NCBI RefSeq assembly: GCF_905171765.1
Contig: NC_053391.1
Coordinates: forward strand, 110,582,644-110,646,643
Source: Bufo bufo
Lineage: Eukaryota; Chordata; Amphibia; Anura; Bufonidae
Reading direction: 5' to 3'
Length of the DNA stretch: 64,000 nt
Both the position numbers and the translations under genes were made by a program. The notes beneath the pieces were generated by a model. It did not search any database and was not told the origin of the DNA. It saw only the letters and a list, made by a program, of their open reading frames with translations. Of this stretch, positions 44,391 through 56,083 are shown one piece after another (position 1 is the stretch's first letter; every line of letters starts with the position of its first letter).

Positions 44391-44846
44391 TACTTCTCGG
44401 TAGCAAATCAATAAATAGCGTAATAAACAAAATAATACCTGATCCATTTACTCGTGAAGTGCCGGCCACCATCATCTTGCTTGCGTATGACGTCACCACG
44501 CCGGGTGGTGTGATGACGTCATCTTGGGCTGCGAAAGGTTTCACACAGACCTTCAAGCAAGATGGCGACGGCCAGCCTGTCGGCGAGCAAATGGATCAGG
44601 TCATAAAAAAATAAATGTACACTGTATTATTCCTATCAGATACCGCGATCAGCTATGAACGCGACATCTACGGGGTGCAAAGATGGGGAGCGGTTTAATC
44701 ACCCCTCCGTATCATTGCACCCACTACTTACAAAGAAATACGCTTCGTGACGAAGAAATTCATTGCAAAGCGGATTATTATTCTTTTTTTTTATTCGGGC
44801 GAAGCAGCCAAATTGAATTTTTACAAAACTTCACTCATCTCTAATT
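44391..44846. repeat. hAT MITE fragment related to 48028-48592
   Basis: The right end CACTCATCTCTA (reverse of TAGAGATGAGTG) and a large hairpin from ATCTTGCTTG, with GATGACGTCATC in its stem, to CAAGCAAGAT (44440-44610) match the intact copy at 48028. The left end is not preserved. Confidence 0.7.
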
Positions 44847-45237
44847 ATAAGTGTCTGATTGCTGGTCATTCACTGATGTACTTGGCTATCTTTATCAGGC
44901 ATAGGGTTTGCATGAGCATCAGCTCACATGGCTTGACTGACGCTACATCACAGAACATGAACACCTCCTTGTCACCAGTGGAAGCCTAAGTGGTGGGAAA
45001 GCCTAGCAATCAGACTCTTATAAGCTATCCTATGGCTGGTCCAAACATAAAGAAGCATCACCCCAATAATTTAAGTGAATGTGGGATGTATTCACGCAGT
45101 GTACAGATCATCAATATTTCAGTTCCTCACTAGAACTATTTTCAAACCATTTAAATGTCAAGTGAACAACTATTACATCTGTGTACTGTAATATTACTAT
45201 GCATGCATTCAGGCAGGTGTGAAAAATGCTTGTAAAG
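44847..45237 (+). other. intron, unassigned
   Basis: Nothing recognised. Confidence 0.5.
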
Positions 45238-45240
45238 TAA

Positions 45241-45561
45241 GGCCGATTTCACATGAGCATATTCAATGTGAGACATATGCTCCATATTTCACGTCCTGAA
45301 TGCTGCTACTATGACATGGACCCACGTCATTATAATGAGTTATAATGTGTCTTCCTGTCCAATCTCAACTGTAATGATCTGTGCTCACATAATGCGGTTA
45401 GTACAAAACTTGAGAAGAGTTGGGATCAGACAGGAACACAGAGTATTATAAATCATTATAATCCTGGGTTCCATGTCATAGGAGCAGCATTTCAGGACAG
45501 GAAATACCTCTCACACAAGGAGCGTATTTCTCGTACTAAATATGATCATGTGAAATTGACC
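45241..45561. mobile_element. Harbinger-like MITE (TAA duplication)
   Basis: Ends GGCCGATTTCACATG and GGTCAATTTCACATG, flanked by TAA at 45238-45240 and 45562-45564. The interior is largely palindromic. Confidence 0.85.
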
Positions 45562-45639
45562 TAAGAAAGATAATAGAAGTGTTAATAGTTTATTTTATCA
45601 GTTAACAAAAATGCAAAGTGATTGATCAAAAGAGAAATC

Positions 45640-46560
45640 TAAAACGAAATCAGTATTTGGTGTGAGACCCACCACCCTTGGCCTTCAGAACAGAATCAAT
45701 TCTACTTGGTACACTTGCACACAGTTTTTGAGGATCTTGGCAGGTAGGTTGTTCCAGACATTTTGCAGAACTAACCACTTTCTTGATGATGTTGAGATCA
45801 GGGCTCTGTGGGGTGACTTCCAGGACCCCTTGTTCTTTATGCTAAAGATAGTTCTTAATGATATTGGCTGTATGTTTGTGGTCATTGTCCTGCTGACCTG
45901 CTGCAGAATAAATTTGGAGGGCAGTCAGATGCCTTCTTAGTGGTATTGCATGACGGAAAAGCTCCTGCTTTATCTCTCAGCATTAGGGTCCATTCACACG
46001 TCTGTTTTTTTCTTTCCTGATCTGTTCCGTTTTTTTTGCGGAACAGATCTGGACCAGATCTGGACCCATTCATTTTCAATGGGTCCTGGAAAAAAAACGG
46101 ACAGCACAATGTGGCACATGACATACGGATGACTTACGGAAACATTTTCAGGAACAACGGATCCGCAAAAAACGGACCGAAAATTGGGATATAGAAAAAT
46201 ACTGACGTGTGAATGTAGCCTTAAGGATACCATTAACCCTGACCAAATCCCCAACTCTATTTGCTGAAATGTAGTCCCAATCTTGCAAGACACATCATTC
46301 TTAGTAACTTTTGAAAACAGATGTCCAGCAGTTACATCAGCTCAGAATTAACAGAAACAATGGGACCCAGAACTGCGCCCAAAAATCCATATCTATATGC
46401 AGACAACGCCAAGAAACATAGGAACTGGGGTGAAGAAATTTGGCTATAATATAAGGCAGGGGGTTCGCCAAAGGGCTGGAGAAGTGTACAATAATGAGTG
46501 TCTGCAGTCAAAAATGAGGCATGGTGGAGGTTTGGGGGTGCACATCAGCAAATTTCTTAT
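45640..46560. pseudogene. Tc1/mariner relic with halves in opposite orientation
   Basis: From about 46300 down to 45640 the minus strand gives the C-terminal half (ISANRVGDLVRVNGI, then QQDNDHKHTANIIKNYL, and NNLPAKILKNCVQVY further on). From about 46310 to 46550 the + strand gives an upstream part (NNECLQSKMRHGGG). The two parts overlap around the GCAAAT segment, so this is either an internal inversion with a small duplication or two abutting copies. A MITE (45986-46220) splits the minus half. Confidence 0.75.
45986..46220. mobile_element. Harbinger-like MITE (TTA duplication)
   Basis: Ends GGGTCCATTCACACGTC and GGCTACATTCACACGTC, flanked by TTA (45983-45985, 46221-46223), inserted in the Tc1 relic. 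Confidence 0.88.
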
Positions 46561-46944
46561 TTTTTAGTTTTTTTTATTTAGGGAAAAGCTTACAAAATGT
46601 TTAACAAAATGCAAATGTTGTTTTTTCTTTTCTTAATTTAATCTAATTATTTCAACTAAAATGTCCTATAGCAAAGTATAATCTACTCATTCTTATATGT
46701 ATAGAAAAAACACAAATGCCCTATAATGCCCAAAAAACAAAGGAAGCTTCTTGCATTTGGGTCCTAGTACTAAATACAGTGCTCACTCTAGGGTAAATTT
46801 ATCACAACTCAAAAAGTCACAAAATAGGGCTCTGCAAGTTTTGAGGCTCATTTGCTCAAGAGTGTTGCCACTTTTTGATACATTTGGTGCAAAGTACACC
46901 AACTCAATCTCAATCTCAATCTCAAATTGACTTCAAATACAGTA
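46561..46944 (+). other. intron, unassigned
   Basis: A short (CAATCT)n tract near 46905-46925; otherwise nothing. Confidence 0.5.
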
Positions 46945-46947
46945 TTA

Positions 46948-47253
46948 GGCCTCATGCACACGAACGTATTTATTTTGCGGTCTGCAAAAAAGGGATCCGC
47001 AAAAAATACGCATGACATCCGTGTGCATTCCGTATTTTGCGGAACTGAACAGTCCTATCCTTGTCCGTAATGCGGACAATAATAGGACATGCTCTTTTCT
47101 TTTGCATAACGGAAGTACGGACATACGGAAACGGAATGCACACGGAGTAACTTCCTTTTTTTTGCGGACCCATTGAAATGAATGGTTCCATATACGGTCC
47201 ACAAAAAAAATGGAATGGACACGGAAAGAATATACGTTCGTGTGCATGAGGCC
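46948..47253. mobile_element. Harbinger-like MITE, long inverted ends
   Basis: GGCCTCATGCACACGAACGT at the left is perfectly repeated inverted at the right. Flanks are TTA and TAA. The interior also pairs (TTTGCGG, CCGCAAAA), making the whole element a hairpin. Confidence 0.85.
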
Positions 47254-47543
47254 TAATCCTCATGAAAAATTCCCCCATTTGAGTGCGGTTTTTAACCTTT
47301 TTTTCTGACAGGGAGCTGGTCATTTCAGTTTCCTTTCATCTCAGGATAGTAAGCTGACATTGTATGAATGTGATCTTATTAATGGCATAGCCCTGTGCCG
47401 TTCGATGTACCATTACACTAAGCACTGTAAACCGTAGCTGCAAGAAAAAAGTAAGTGGACTCTTGGGGATTACCTGGGTTTCTGCATTGATTGCTACGTT
47501 GTTTTCTGTCTAAGTCACAATTATAGGCATTTTATAACTATAA

Positions 47544-48023
47544 GGCTACTTTCACACTGGCGTTTCAGGGTCCGCTTGTGAGATTTGTTTCAGGGCTCTC
47601 ACAAGCGACCCAAAATGGATCAGTTTGGCCCTAATGCATTCTGAATGGATAAGGATCCGCTCAGAATGCATCAGTTTGGCTGCGTTTGGTCTCCGTTCCG
47701 CTTTTGAGGCAGACACCAAAACGCTGCTTGCAGTGTTTTGGTGTCCGCCTGACGATGCGGAGCCAAACGGATCCGGTCTGACTTACAATGTAAGTCAATG
47801 GGGACAGATCCGTTTTCACTGACCCAATATGGTGCAATTGAAAACAGATCAGTCCCCCATTGACAATGTAAGTCAGGACGGATCCGTTTTGACTTAGACT
47901 TTTTTTTAAAGAATAATGCAAACGGATCCGTTCTGAACGGATACAAGCGTTTGCATTATTGGTGCGGATCCGTCTGTGTAGATACAAGACGGATCAGCAC
48001 CGATCGCAGGTGTGAAAGTAGCC
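47544..48023. mobile_element. Harbinger-like MITE inserted in a hAT target duplication
   Basis: Ends GGCTACTTTCACAC on both strands, duplicated TAA (47541-47543, 48024-48026). The insertion lies within the left 8-bp duplication of the neighbouring hAT 48028-48592, one base from the hAT end. Interior words such as ACGGATCCGTT recur in 58139-59536. Confidence 0.92.
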
Positions 48024-48027
48024 TAAA

Positions 48028-48592
48028 TAGAGATGAGTGAATTGATTGGGCCTACTTGGGACATTAGCTGTGCCGCCCATCTTTCTTCTCACTTTATATA
48101 TAATTTGTTGAAAGTTCGAGCCGGCTGCTCACGAAGAGCATTTTTTTGTAAGTAGCGAATGCAATGACAGAGAGCTGCAATAGCTCCGCCCCCATCATTG
48201 TACCCCTCAGATGCCGCATTCATACATATCAAACTTACCGCCTCCATTTGCTCGTGACGGGCCAGCTGCCACCATCTTACTTGAAGATCTCGGCCGAAAT
48301 CCTGTGCGGCTCAAGATTACGTCATCACGCCGGCTGGCGTGGTGACGTATGATGTCATCACATCTGCCAGCATGATGATGTAATCTCGCGCCGCACAGGA
48401 TTTCAGCCGAGATCTTCAAGCAAGATGGAGGCTGGCGGCCTGTCGCAAGCAAATGGAGGAGGTAAGTTAGAATTTTTTTGTTTTTTATGCTTTTTCAGGT
48501 TAAATATATTCGCTGACACGAAGCACGAGGAAATTCGGCTTCTAGGTGAATCAAATTTATCCTGAAATTCGGATCCAGTTCGCTCATCTCTA
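48028..48592. mobile_element. hAT MITE with giant hairpin
   Basis: Ends TAGAGATGAGTGAA and TAGAGATGAGCGAA. After removal of the MITE 47544-48023 the left flank reads ACTATAAA, equal to the right flank (48593-48600), a perfect 8-bp duplication. The interior 48235-48465 is a palindrome with arms of about 100 bp. Confidence 0.92.
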
Positions 48593-49011
48593 ACTATAAA
48601 CTAATAACACCATTCCTGTCTTTTATTAAGCACATTTAGCAAACATACAGAGTGCGGGGAGAAAAACTTATTGAACCTTTGTAAAGGTGATTTCTCCAAG
48701 AGCTAATTGGCAAAAGGTGTTTCAATTAAAGAGAAGAGATTGGAAGCGTGGGATGCAAACAGATATCGGAAGACACATCACATAGGGCTAGAAAAGCATT
48801 GCTAAAGAGCTGAGTGTACATCAGTATCTGGTTAGAAAATGTATATACAAATAGAGAAAAACAAGGACTGCTGCTACTTTCCTTAGGAGTTGCCATCCTG
48901 GTAAGATCAGTCCAAGAACACAACGGGCAGTCCTATAAGCAGTGAAGGGATAACAGCAAAAGAGCTACAGAAAACTATACAAACTGCAAAAACCTCTGTT
49001 CTTGTGTCCAA

Positions 49012-51510
49012 TAGAGATGTCCCGAACTATTCGCCGGCGAATAGTTCCCGGCGAACATCACTTGTTCGCGTTCGCCGCGGCGGGCGAACATATGCGATGT
49101 TCGGTCCGCCCCTTATTCGTCATCATTGTGTAAACTTTGACCCTGTACCTCACAGTCAGCAGACACATTCCAGCCAATCAGCATCATACCCTCCCTCCCA
49201 GACCCTCCCACCTCCTGGACAGCATCCATTTTAGATTCATTCGGAAGCTGCAGTGTCACAAATTTGACTAAGTTGTAATCGCAATGCGATTAATACAGGT
49301 TATATTAATCGCATTGCGAATTCAACTTAGAGCTGGATTCCTAATGGTTGTTGTATTGCTAGAATATAACGAAGATTGAGAATATAGTGCTATATTCGTC
49401 AATTCTAGCAATACAATCATTAGGAACTCAGATCTAAGTTGTAATCGCATTGCGATTTCAACTTAGAGCTGGGTTCCTAATGACCCTGTACCTCACAGTC
49501 AGCAGACACATTCCAGCCAATCAGCAGCAGACCCTCCCTCCCAGACCCTCCCACCTCCTGGACAGCATCCATTTTAGATTCATTCGGAAGCTGCATTCTT
49601 AGTGAGAGGAGGGACAGTGTAGCTGCTGCTGATTTAATAGGGAAATCGATAGCTAGGCTAGTGTATTCAGTGTCCACTACAGTCCTGAAAGACTCATCTG
49701 ATCTCTGCTGTAAGGACAGCACCCCAAAAAGCCCTTTTTAGGGCTAGAACATCAGTCTGCTTTTTTTTTTCCTGTGTAATCTAATTGCAGTTGCCTGCCT
49801 GCGGCTGCCAGCGTGTGTGTCAGGCTCACAGCGTATACTGTGCCCACTTGCCCAGTGCCACCACTCATAACTGGTGTCACAGTAGCTTGCATTTAAAAAA
49901 AAAACAAAACTTTTTTGACTGTAATATAATAGCAGTCAGTTGCCGGCACACGCGTGTGTTTCATGCCCTGCAAGTGCACAGTGTCACCAGCGCAACTCAT
50001 ATCTGGTGTCACATTCGATTCCATTTAAAGAAAAACAACAATTTTGACTGTGAATAAATAGCAGTCAGTTGCACACACGTGTTTGTGTGTTTAAGTTTAA
50101 GTCCATAGTGTGTGTGGTGGCACATTAGATTGCACGCGCAGTGCCCCAAATTTGAAGTAGGAGGACCGACGAAGCATCTTTTTCCATCTCCTGGTTCCTA
50201 AAATCGATTCCATATACACGTCCCCTGATAGGGGACGTAACAGGGATTAAACTGATAGGAATAGTACTACTTAACACACAGTACTGTGTTACGTTATGTT
50301 GTATTGCTAGAATTGCTAGAATTGACGAATATAGCACTATATTCTCAATCTTCGTTATATTCTAGCAATACAACCATTAGGAACTCAGATGTAAGTTGTA
50401 ATCGCAATGCGATTAATACAGGTTATATTAATCGCATTGCGAATTTAACTTCCCACACTCTGCGTCAACTACGTAATTTTCCATGGGAGTTTTGCCATGG
50501 ATCCCCCTCCGGCATGCCACAGTCCAGGTGTTAGTCCCCTTGAAACAACTTTTCCATCACTATTGTGGCCAGAAAGAGTCCCTGTGGGTTTTAAAATTCG
50601 CCTGTCTATTGAAGTCTGGCGGTTCGCCCGGTTCACTATATGTAGCTGAGGTAATGCAGCAAAACCGCAAACAAATGCTGCACTACCCAAATGCACTATA
50701 TAGAAAGTATATTATTAGTAAATCACACCAGTAGAAATTATTTGTTCCAATAGAGTTTGTCACTATCTGTAGCTGCAGTAACGCAGTAAAACCACAAACC
50801 AATGCTACACTACCTAAATGCACTATTCATTTGGAGTGATGTAACTCCACAGTATATATTTTTGAAATACCTTTAAAATAAAAAAGTTTACATATATAGA
50901 AAGTATATTATTGGTATATCGCACCCCTTCTTCAATCAGTTTTTTTGAGGGGCAACTGGTAAATCACACCAGTAGACATTATTTGCTCCAATAGCGTTTG
51001 TCCCTCTATCTAGCTGCAGTATCGCAGCAGAACCGCACACAACTGCTGCACAATACAAATGCACTATAATATACTTTCTATGTTAGAAAGTATATTATAA
51101 GTATATTACACCCCTCAGTAAGTCACACCTACCAATAGCACACCTATATCAGTCCTTAAAAGGACTTTTGTGGCCCTATTAGCTACCGTTTGGTGTCCCT
51201 AACAGCCTGTCCCTGCTCCACACAGAAACCTCTCCCTACACTGGCAAAAGACAGAATGTAAAATGGCGGCCAGATCAGGTCTATTTATAAGGTAGGGGGG
51301 TATGTCCATGTGCTGAAATGTCTCAATTGGCTGTCCTGTACCACCTGATGGATGTGTCATGGGTCAAAGTTCTTCACAATGTAAAAGAATATGGCAGGCG
51401 CGAATATCGCCATATGTTCACATGTTCGGTAAATCGTGAACGCGCAAAGTTCGCCACGAAACGACCGCCGGGCGAACCGCAAATCAAGAAAATTATTCAT
51501 TTAGAATGTA
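49012..51510. mobile_element. hAT element inserted in Tc1 A
   Basis: Starts TAGAGATGTCCCGAAC and carries GTTCGCC(G)-rich ends and internal copies of a GATTAATACAGG...TTAATCGCATTGCG hairpin (49270-49320, 50400-50450). Segments around CCCTGTACCTCACAGTCAGC are duplicated (49140, 49483). The right terminus is not clear and looks truncated; 51510 is approximate. Confidence 0.7.
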
Positions 51511-53006
51511 AAAGAAGCTGCTGATTTCCAAACAAAACTTTATCAAGATCACTTTCATGTCCCACAATGTTTCTGAGAAATTGTTCTATGGATAGATGAG
51601 ACAAAAGTGGAACTTTTTAGGACTAACCCTCAACAATATGGGCGAGATATATCAACTCCATGTGCTAGAAAAGTGGTAAAAAGTCATAAACACTGACTTT
51701 TTAAATGCAGCAAAAAAAGTCACAAAGGGTAGTTTTATGCCGCTCTCCACACTTTTCAGAAAGGGAGATTGACAAGGGGTGAGAAGGGGCATGGCCAGCT
51801 GCAGAAACAAATTTATCCTCATTCATTTTCTTGCACAAATGAAGCCAGAAATCTAAGGCAGCTCAGAGCACCCATAGATTTCTGGTTAGGCGGACAGACT
51901 GCCAGAGGATGTGCCTCGTCATAAATGTGGCACATCCCCTGGCAGTGCAGGGGACAATAAAGTTGACGCAGAAAACACCTGTCTTGTTAAATATTCCCCT
52001 AAGTATGGAGGAAAAAGAACTGGACACACCAAAACCTCATTTAACTGTGAAGCATGCTGGAGGGAGAAACATAGTATGGGGCTGGATATCTTGCGATAAC
52101 TGAAGGAGTAATGAATTCTAAGACAGATCAAAAGATTTTACAGGAGGATATAAAGTCAATTCCCAATTCATGACCTCAAGCTAAAGAGACATTGGGAGAT
52201 GAAACAAGACAATGACTCAAATCACTCAAGTGAATCAACTAAAGAATGGTTGAAAAAGAAGACTTGTACAGTTCTGTTCAAAATAATAGCAGTGTGTTTA
52301 AAAAAAAAGTGAATAAAGCTCAAAATCCTTCTAATAGCTTTTATTTCCATACACACAAATGCATTGGGAACACTACACATTCTATTCCAAATCAAGAAAA
52401 ATATATCAAATTTGTGTTTGTTCCTCTAAAAAAAATTGAAGAAAAGTGAATATTAGACTGTTCAAAAAAATAGAAGTTTGTATTCTTCTTTACAAACTCA
52501 AACATTCACTATATAAACTGAGAAATGTTTGAAGATTTTGCTTTCCTTTGAATCACTTCACTAATATTTAGTTGTATAACCACTGTTTCTGAGAACTGCT
52601 GTACATCTGAGTTGCATGGAGTCAACCAACTTCTGGCCCCTGTGAACAGGTGTTCCAGCCCAGGATGATTGGACTACATTCCACAGTTCTAATCTATTTC
52701 TTGGTTTTGACTCAGAAACTGAATATTTTATGTCACCCCACAAGTTTTCTATTAGATTAAGATCCGGGGATTGGGCTGACCGTCAATCTTGTTGGTCTGG
52801 AACCAAGATGTTGCATGTTTACTGGTGTGTTTGGGGTCGTTGTCTTGTTGGAACACCTATTTCAAGGGTGTTTCCTCTTCGGCATAAGGCAGCAGGACCT
52901 CTTCAAGTATTCTGATGTATTCAAAGTGATCCATGATCCCTGGTATGCGATAAATAGGCTCAACACCTAAGTATGAGAAACATCCCCATATCATGATGCT
53001 TGCGCC

Positions 53007-54470
53007 CAGTGGGCGTGCCCGGGGTGGGGGGGGGGGGGGGCGCCCCGGGTGCCAGCTCTGACGGGGGTGCCAGCAGGCCCAGAAGCAATGAGCATTTCCA
53101 TCAATACAGATGGAAGCGCTCATTGCTGAAGCGCTGACCCCCGTGACCCAGTCCCACATACACAGGGAGCGGAGCGCATAGTTCCCTGCCCCGCCGCCGA
53201 TCACCGCCATAGGCTTCAGGCCTAGTAGGCCTGAAGCCTATGCGGTAGTGAAATCCCGGCGCAGGCGCGCGTGATGACGTCATCGCACGCGCTTGTGCCG
53301 GAACTCAGCAGCACAGTCCTGGGACTCTGCGAGCAAGCGCAGGTAAGTATTTAGCTTTTAGGGGGTGTTTTTCTTTTTTTTTCTTTTATGTGCCAACTTT
53401 GGGGGACATGAGGGGGCCGGGGTGCACACAGGAGGTGTGGGGCAAACTTTTATTTTATTTTATAATGTGCCAACTTTGGGGGACATGAGGGGGGTGCACA
53501 CAGGAGGACATGGGGGGAATATGGTGGGATACTGTGTGGCACAGTGGGGGGCAATTTATTATGGGAGGGATGGCAATGTGGGGGACACTACTGTGTGGGG
53601 GGCAGTGTGGGGGACACTACTGTGTGGGGGCAGTGTGGGGGACACTACTGTGTGGGGGCAGTGTGGGGGACACTACTCGTGTTGGGGGGCAGCGTGGGGG
53701 GACACTACTGTGTTTGGGGGCAGCGTGGGGGACACTACTGTGTGGGGGGGCAGTGTGGGGACACTACTGTGTGGGGGGCAGCGTGGGGGACACTACTGTG
53801 TGGGGGGCAGCGTGGGGGACACTACTGTGTGGTGGGCAGCGTGGTGGACACTACTGTGTGGGGGGCAGCGTGGGGGACACTACTGTGTGGGGGCAGCGTG
53901 GGGGCACTACTGTGTGGGGCAGTGGGGGGAAATTACTGTGTGGGGGACCCTCTGTGTGGGGGACACTACTATATGGGGGGCAGTGTGGGGGGACACTACA
54001 GTGTGGGGGTCACTCCTGTGTGGAGGCAGCGTGGGGGACACTACTGTGTGGGGGACACTACTGTGTGGGGGGCAGTGTCGGGGACACTTCTGTGTGGGGG
54101 CAGCGTGGGGGACACTACTGTGTGGGGGGCAGCGTGGGGGACATTACTGTGTGGGGGGCAGCGTGGGGGACATTACTGTGTGGGGGCAGCATGGGGGACA
54201 CTACTGTGTGGGGGGAAGCGTGGGGGACACTACTGTGTGGGGGCAGCATGGGGGAAATGACTGTGTGGGGGGCAGGGTGGGGGACACTACAGTGTGGGGG
54301 ACACTACTGTATTGGTGCAGTGTGGGGGTCTAACGGAGGAGAAGAGGAAAGAGAAGGTCTACGTGACAGGAGATGTCCCTGGATGTAAGAGGTATGTGGT
54401 CAAGTATTGGGGGGGGGGGTGCCAGAGAAATGACCCGCCCCGGGTGCCAAACACCCTGGGCACACCACTG
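53007..54470. mobile_element. non-autonomous hAT element in Tc1 B
   Basis: Ends CAGTGGGCGTGCCC and CAGTGGTGTGCCC. It interrupts the Tc1 transposase between the region before GASIMIWGC and the VKH-type segment. It has the same plan as 26315-28825: hairpin 53084-53127, GATGACGTCATCG, CAGGTAAGTAT, T-rich tract, G-rich minisatellite and the GGAGATGTCCCTGGATGTAA block. The 8-bp duplication is not clear (CTTGCGCC against CTTCACTG), so some target sequence may have been lost. Confidence 0.85.
53520..54335. repeat. GT/G-rich minisatellite, about 28-30-bp units
   Basis: About 25 units of GGGGGCAGTGTGGGGGACACT followed by ACTGTGTG. Because the units lack stops in all three + frames, frames of 238-322 codons stay open; they are repeat artefacts, not genes. 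Confidence 0.92.
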
Positions 54471-55888
54471 CTTCACTGTCTTCACAGTGTATGCAGCTTG
54501 AATTCAGTGTTTGCGGGTCGTCTAACAAACTGTCTCCGGCCACTAGACCCAAAAAGAAGAATCTTACTTTCATCAGTCCACAAAATGTTGCGCCATTTCT
54601 CTTTAGGCCAGTCACTGTGCTCTTTGGCAAATTGTAACCTCTTCAGCACATGTCTTTTTTTCAACAGTGGGACTTTGCAGGGGCTTCTTGCAGATAGCTT
54701 GGCTTCACATAGGTGTCTTCCAATTGTAACAGTACTCACAGGTAACTTTAGACCTTCTTTGATCTTCCTGGAGCTGATTGTTGGCTGAGTCCTTGCCATT
54801 TTGGCTATTCTTCTATCCATTCGAATGGTAGTTTTTCGCTTTCTTCCACGTCTTTCAGCTTTTGGTTGCCATTATAAAGCATTTGCGATCATTTTAGCGG
54901 AGCAGCCTATCATTTTCTGCACTTCTCTATGTTTTCCCCTCTCCAATCAACTTTTTAACCAAGGTACGCTGTTCTTCTGAACAATGTCTGGAACGACCCA
55001 TTTTTCTCAGAATTTCAGAGAGAAATACACTGTAACCAGCATGTACAATATTTGCTGCCTTCTTTCCTTAAATAAGGGCAATAATTGCCGCCTGTTTTTC
55101 AAAGAATGAATGACCTCACTCATTAAACTTCCCCACACTGCTATTATTTTGAACATGCCCCTTTCAATAAGTGATTGAATTACAGAGAATCAGCAGCATG
55201 CATGGCACGACTGTTGGGTCTGTTGGATTTCTATTACTCTACTACACCTGCTAGTAAATTATCTGCCATGTAGAAATATCTTTTCTACTAAAAACAGTGA
55301 TTGATCAGGTTAGTGATGTCTGACTGCTATTATTTTGAACACAACTGTATGCTCTGACATGAGATATTGATGAACTGAAACACATTTATAGGGAGGAATG
55401 GTCCAAAATTCTCCCACAAGGTTGTGCAAATCTTATTTGTAGCAAATGAAACATAATTTGGTGGAAGTGATGGCTACTAAAGGTATATGAGGTTATTCAA
55501 GGGTTCACCTTTTCTCCTTGTACTGTGGATACTTACTCAATGTGCTCCAACAAAAGACATGAATGATACACCTGTTTGGTTCTTATTAGTTTAGTTACAT
55601 CATGTTTGTCTATAATTGAGACTTAGATAACAAACATATCATATCTTACTAGTAACCAATGCAGAAATCCAGTTCATTCCAAATGGTTCACTTGCTTTTT
55701 ATTGCCACCCTATGCCCTGGCTGCCCTGGGTATAGTCAGCTAGGATGTATGTCTAAAGATTAGAGGTGAGAACAAGGGATAATCATAGAGTATAGAGGAG
55801 CAGAAACATTTTCTAGAGTGCAAAATTAACTTAACAGCCACAAGTTGCTATATCATAGAAACTATATTGTAACTACTATGCAAAAATG

Positions 55889-56083
55889 TATCTCCCAAAG
55901 AAAGAGAACCATCTGCCTACCACAACCTTGTGGAAGTGGCTCCCCATGAGTCAAAATATGACTTTTTAATAAGACTCTTTAACGTGCACATTGTTAAAAA
56001 GTTAGATTTTTACTCATAGGAAGCCACTTCCACACGGTGGCGCTAGCGAGATGGTTCTCTTTCCCTGTGAGATACCTCTTTAC
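55889..56083. repeat. inverted repeat with about 85-bp arms
   Basis: GTATCTCCCAAAGAAAGAGA and the downstream GGAAGTGGCTCCCCATGAGT pair with ACTCATAGGAAGCCACTTCC and TCTCTTTCCCTGTGAGATAC, with a short loop near 55980-55994. Probably a fold-back MITE; no duplication identified. Confidence 0.85.

Larger units (their letters stand above)
52269..55347 (-). mobile_element. Tc1/mariner element B, split by a hAT
   Basis: Starts CAGTTCTGTTCAAAATAATA and ends with the inverse, TATTATTTTGAACACAACTG, flanked by TA (52267-52268, 55348-55349). The minus-strand transposase is in large pieces: MGRSRHCSEEQRTLVKKLI (55000-54940), then a 112-codon open frame (54820-54485) with [19 protein letters not shown], then GASIMIWGCFS after the hAT and FQQDNDPKHTS (near 52850). 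DDE residues are mostly kept, so it is younger than Tc1 A. Confidence 0.92.
48650..55710 (+). pseudogene. Tc1/mariner relic A, host to three later insertions
   Basis: Terminal-repeat-like ends AAAAACTTATTGAACCTTT (near 48661) and AAATGGTTCACTTGCTTTTT (near 55680). Coding pieces on the + strand: ITAKELQKTIQTAKTSV (48953-49005), LWIDETKVELF (51580-51615, intact first catalytic Asp), TKEWLKKK (52240-52263) and REEWSKILPQGCANL (55390-55435). The pieces are separated by the hAT 49012-51510 and by Tc1 B (52269-55347), plus non-homologous sequence at 51640-51990. Confidence 0.82.

Noticed and set aside
53365..54388. Three overlapping open frames of 238-322 codons on the + strand rich in GGSVGDTTVWG-like repeats
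   Set aside because: They are produced by a minisatellite whose unit lacks stops in every frame, inside a non-coding hAT element; three frames open at once argues against a gene.
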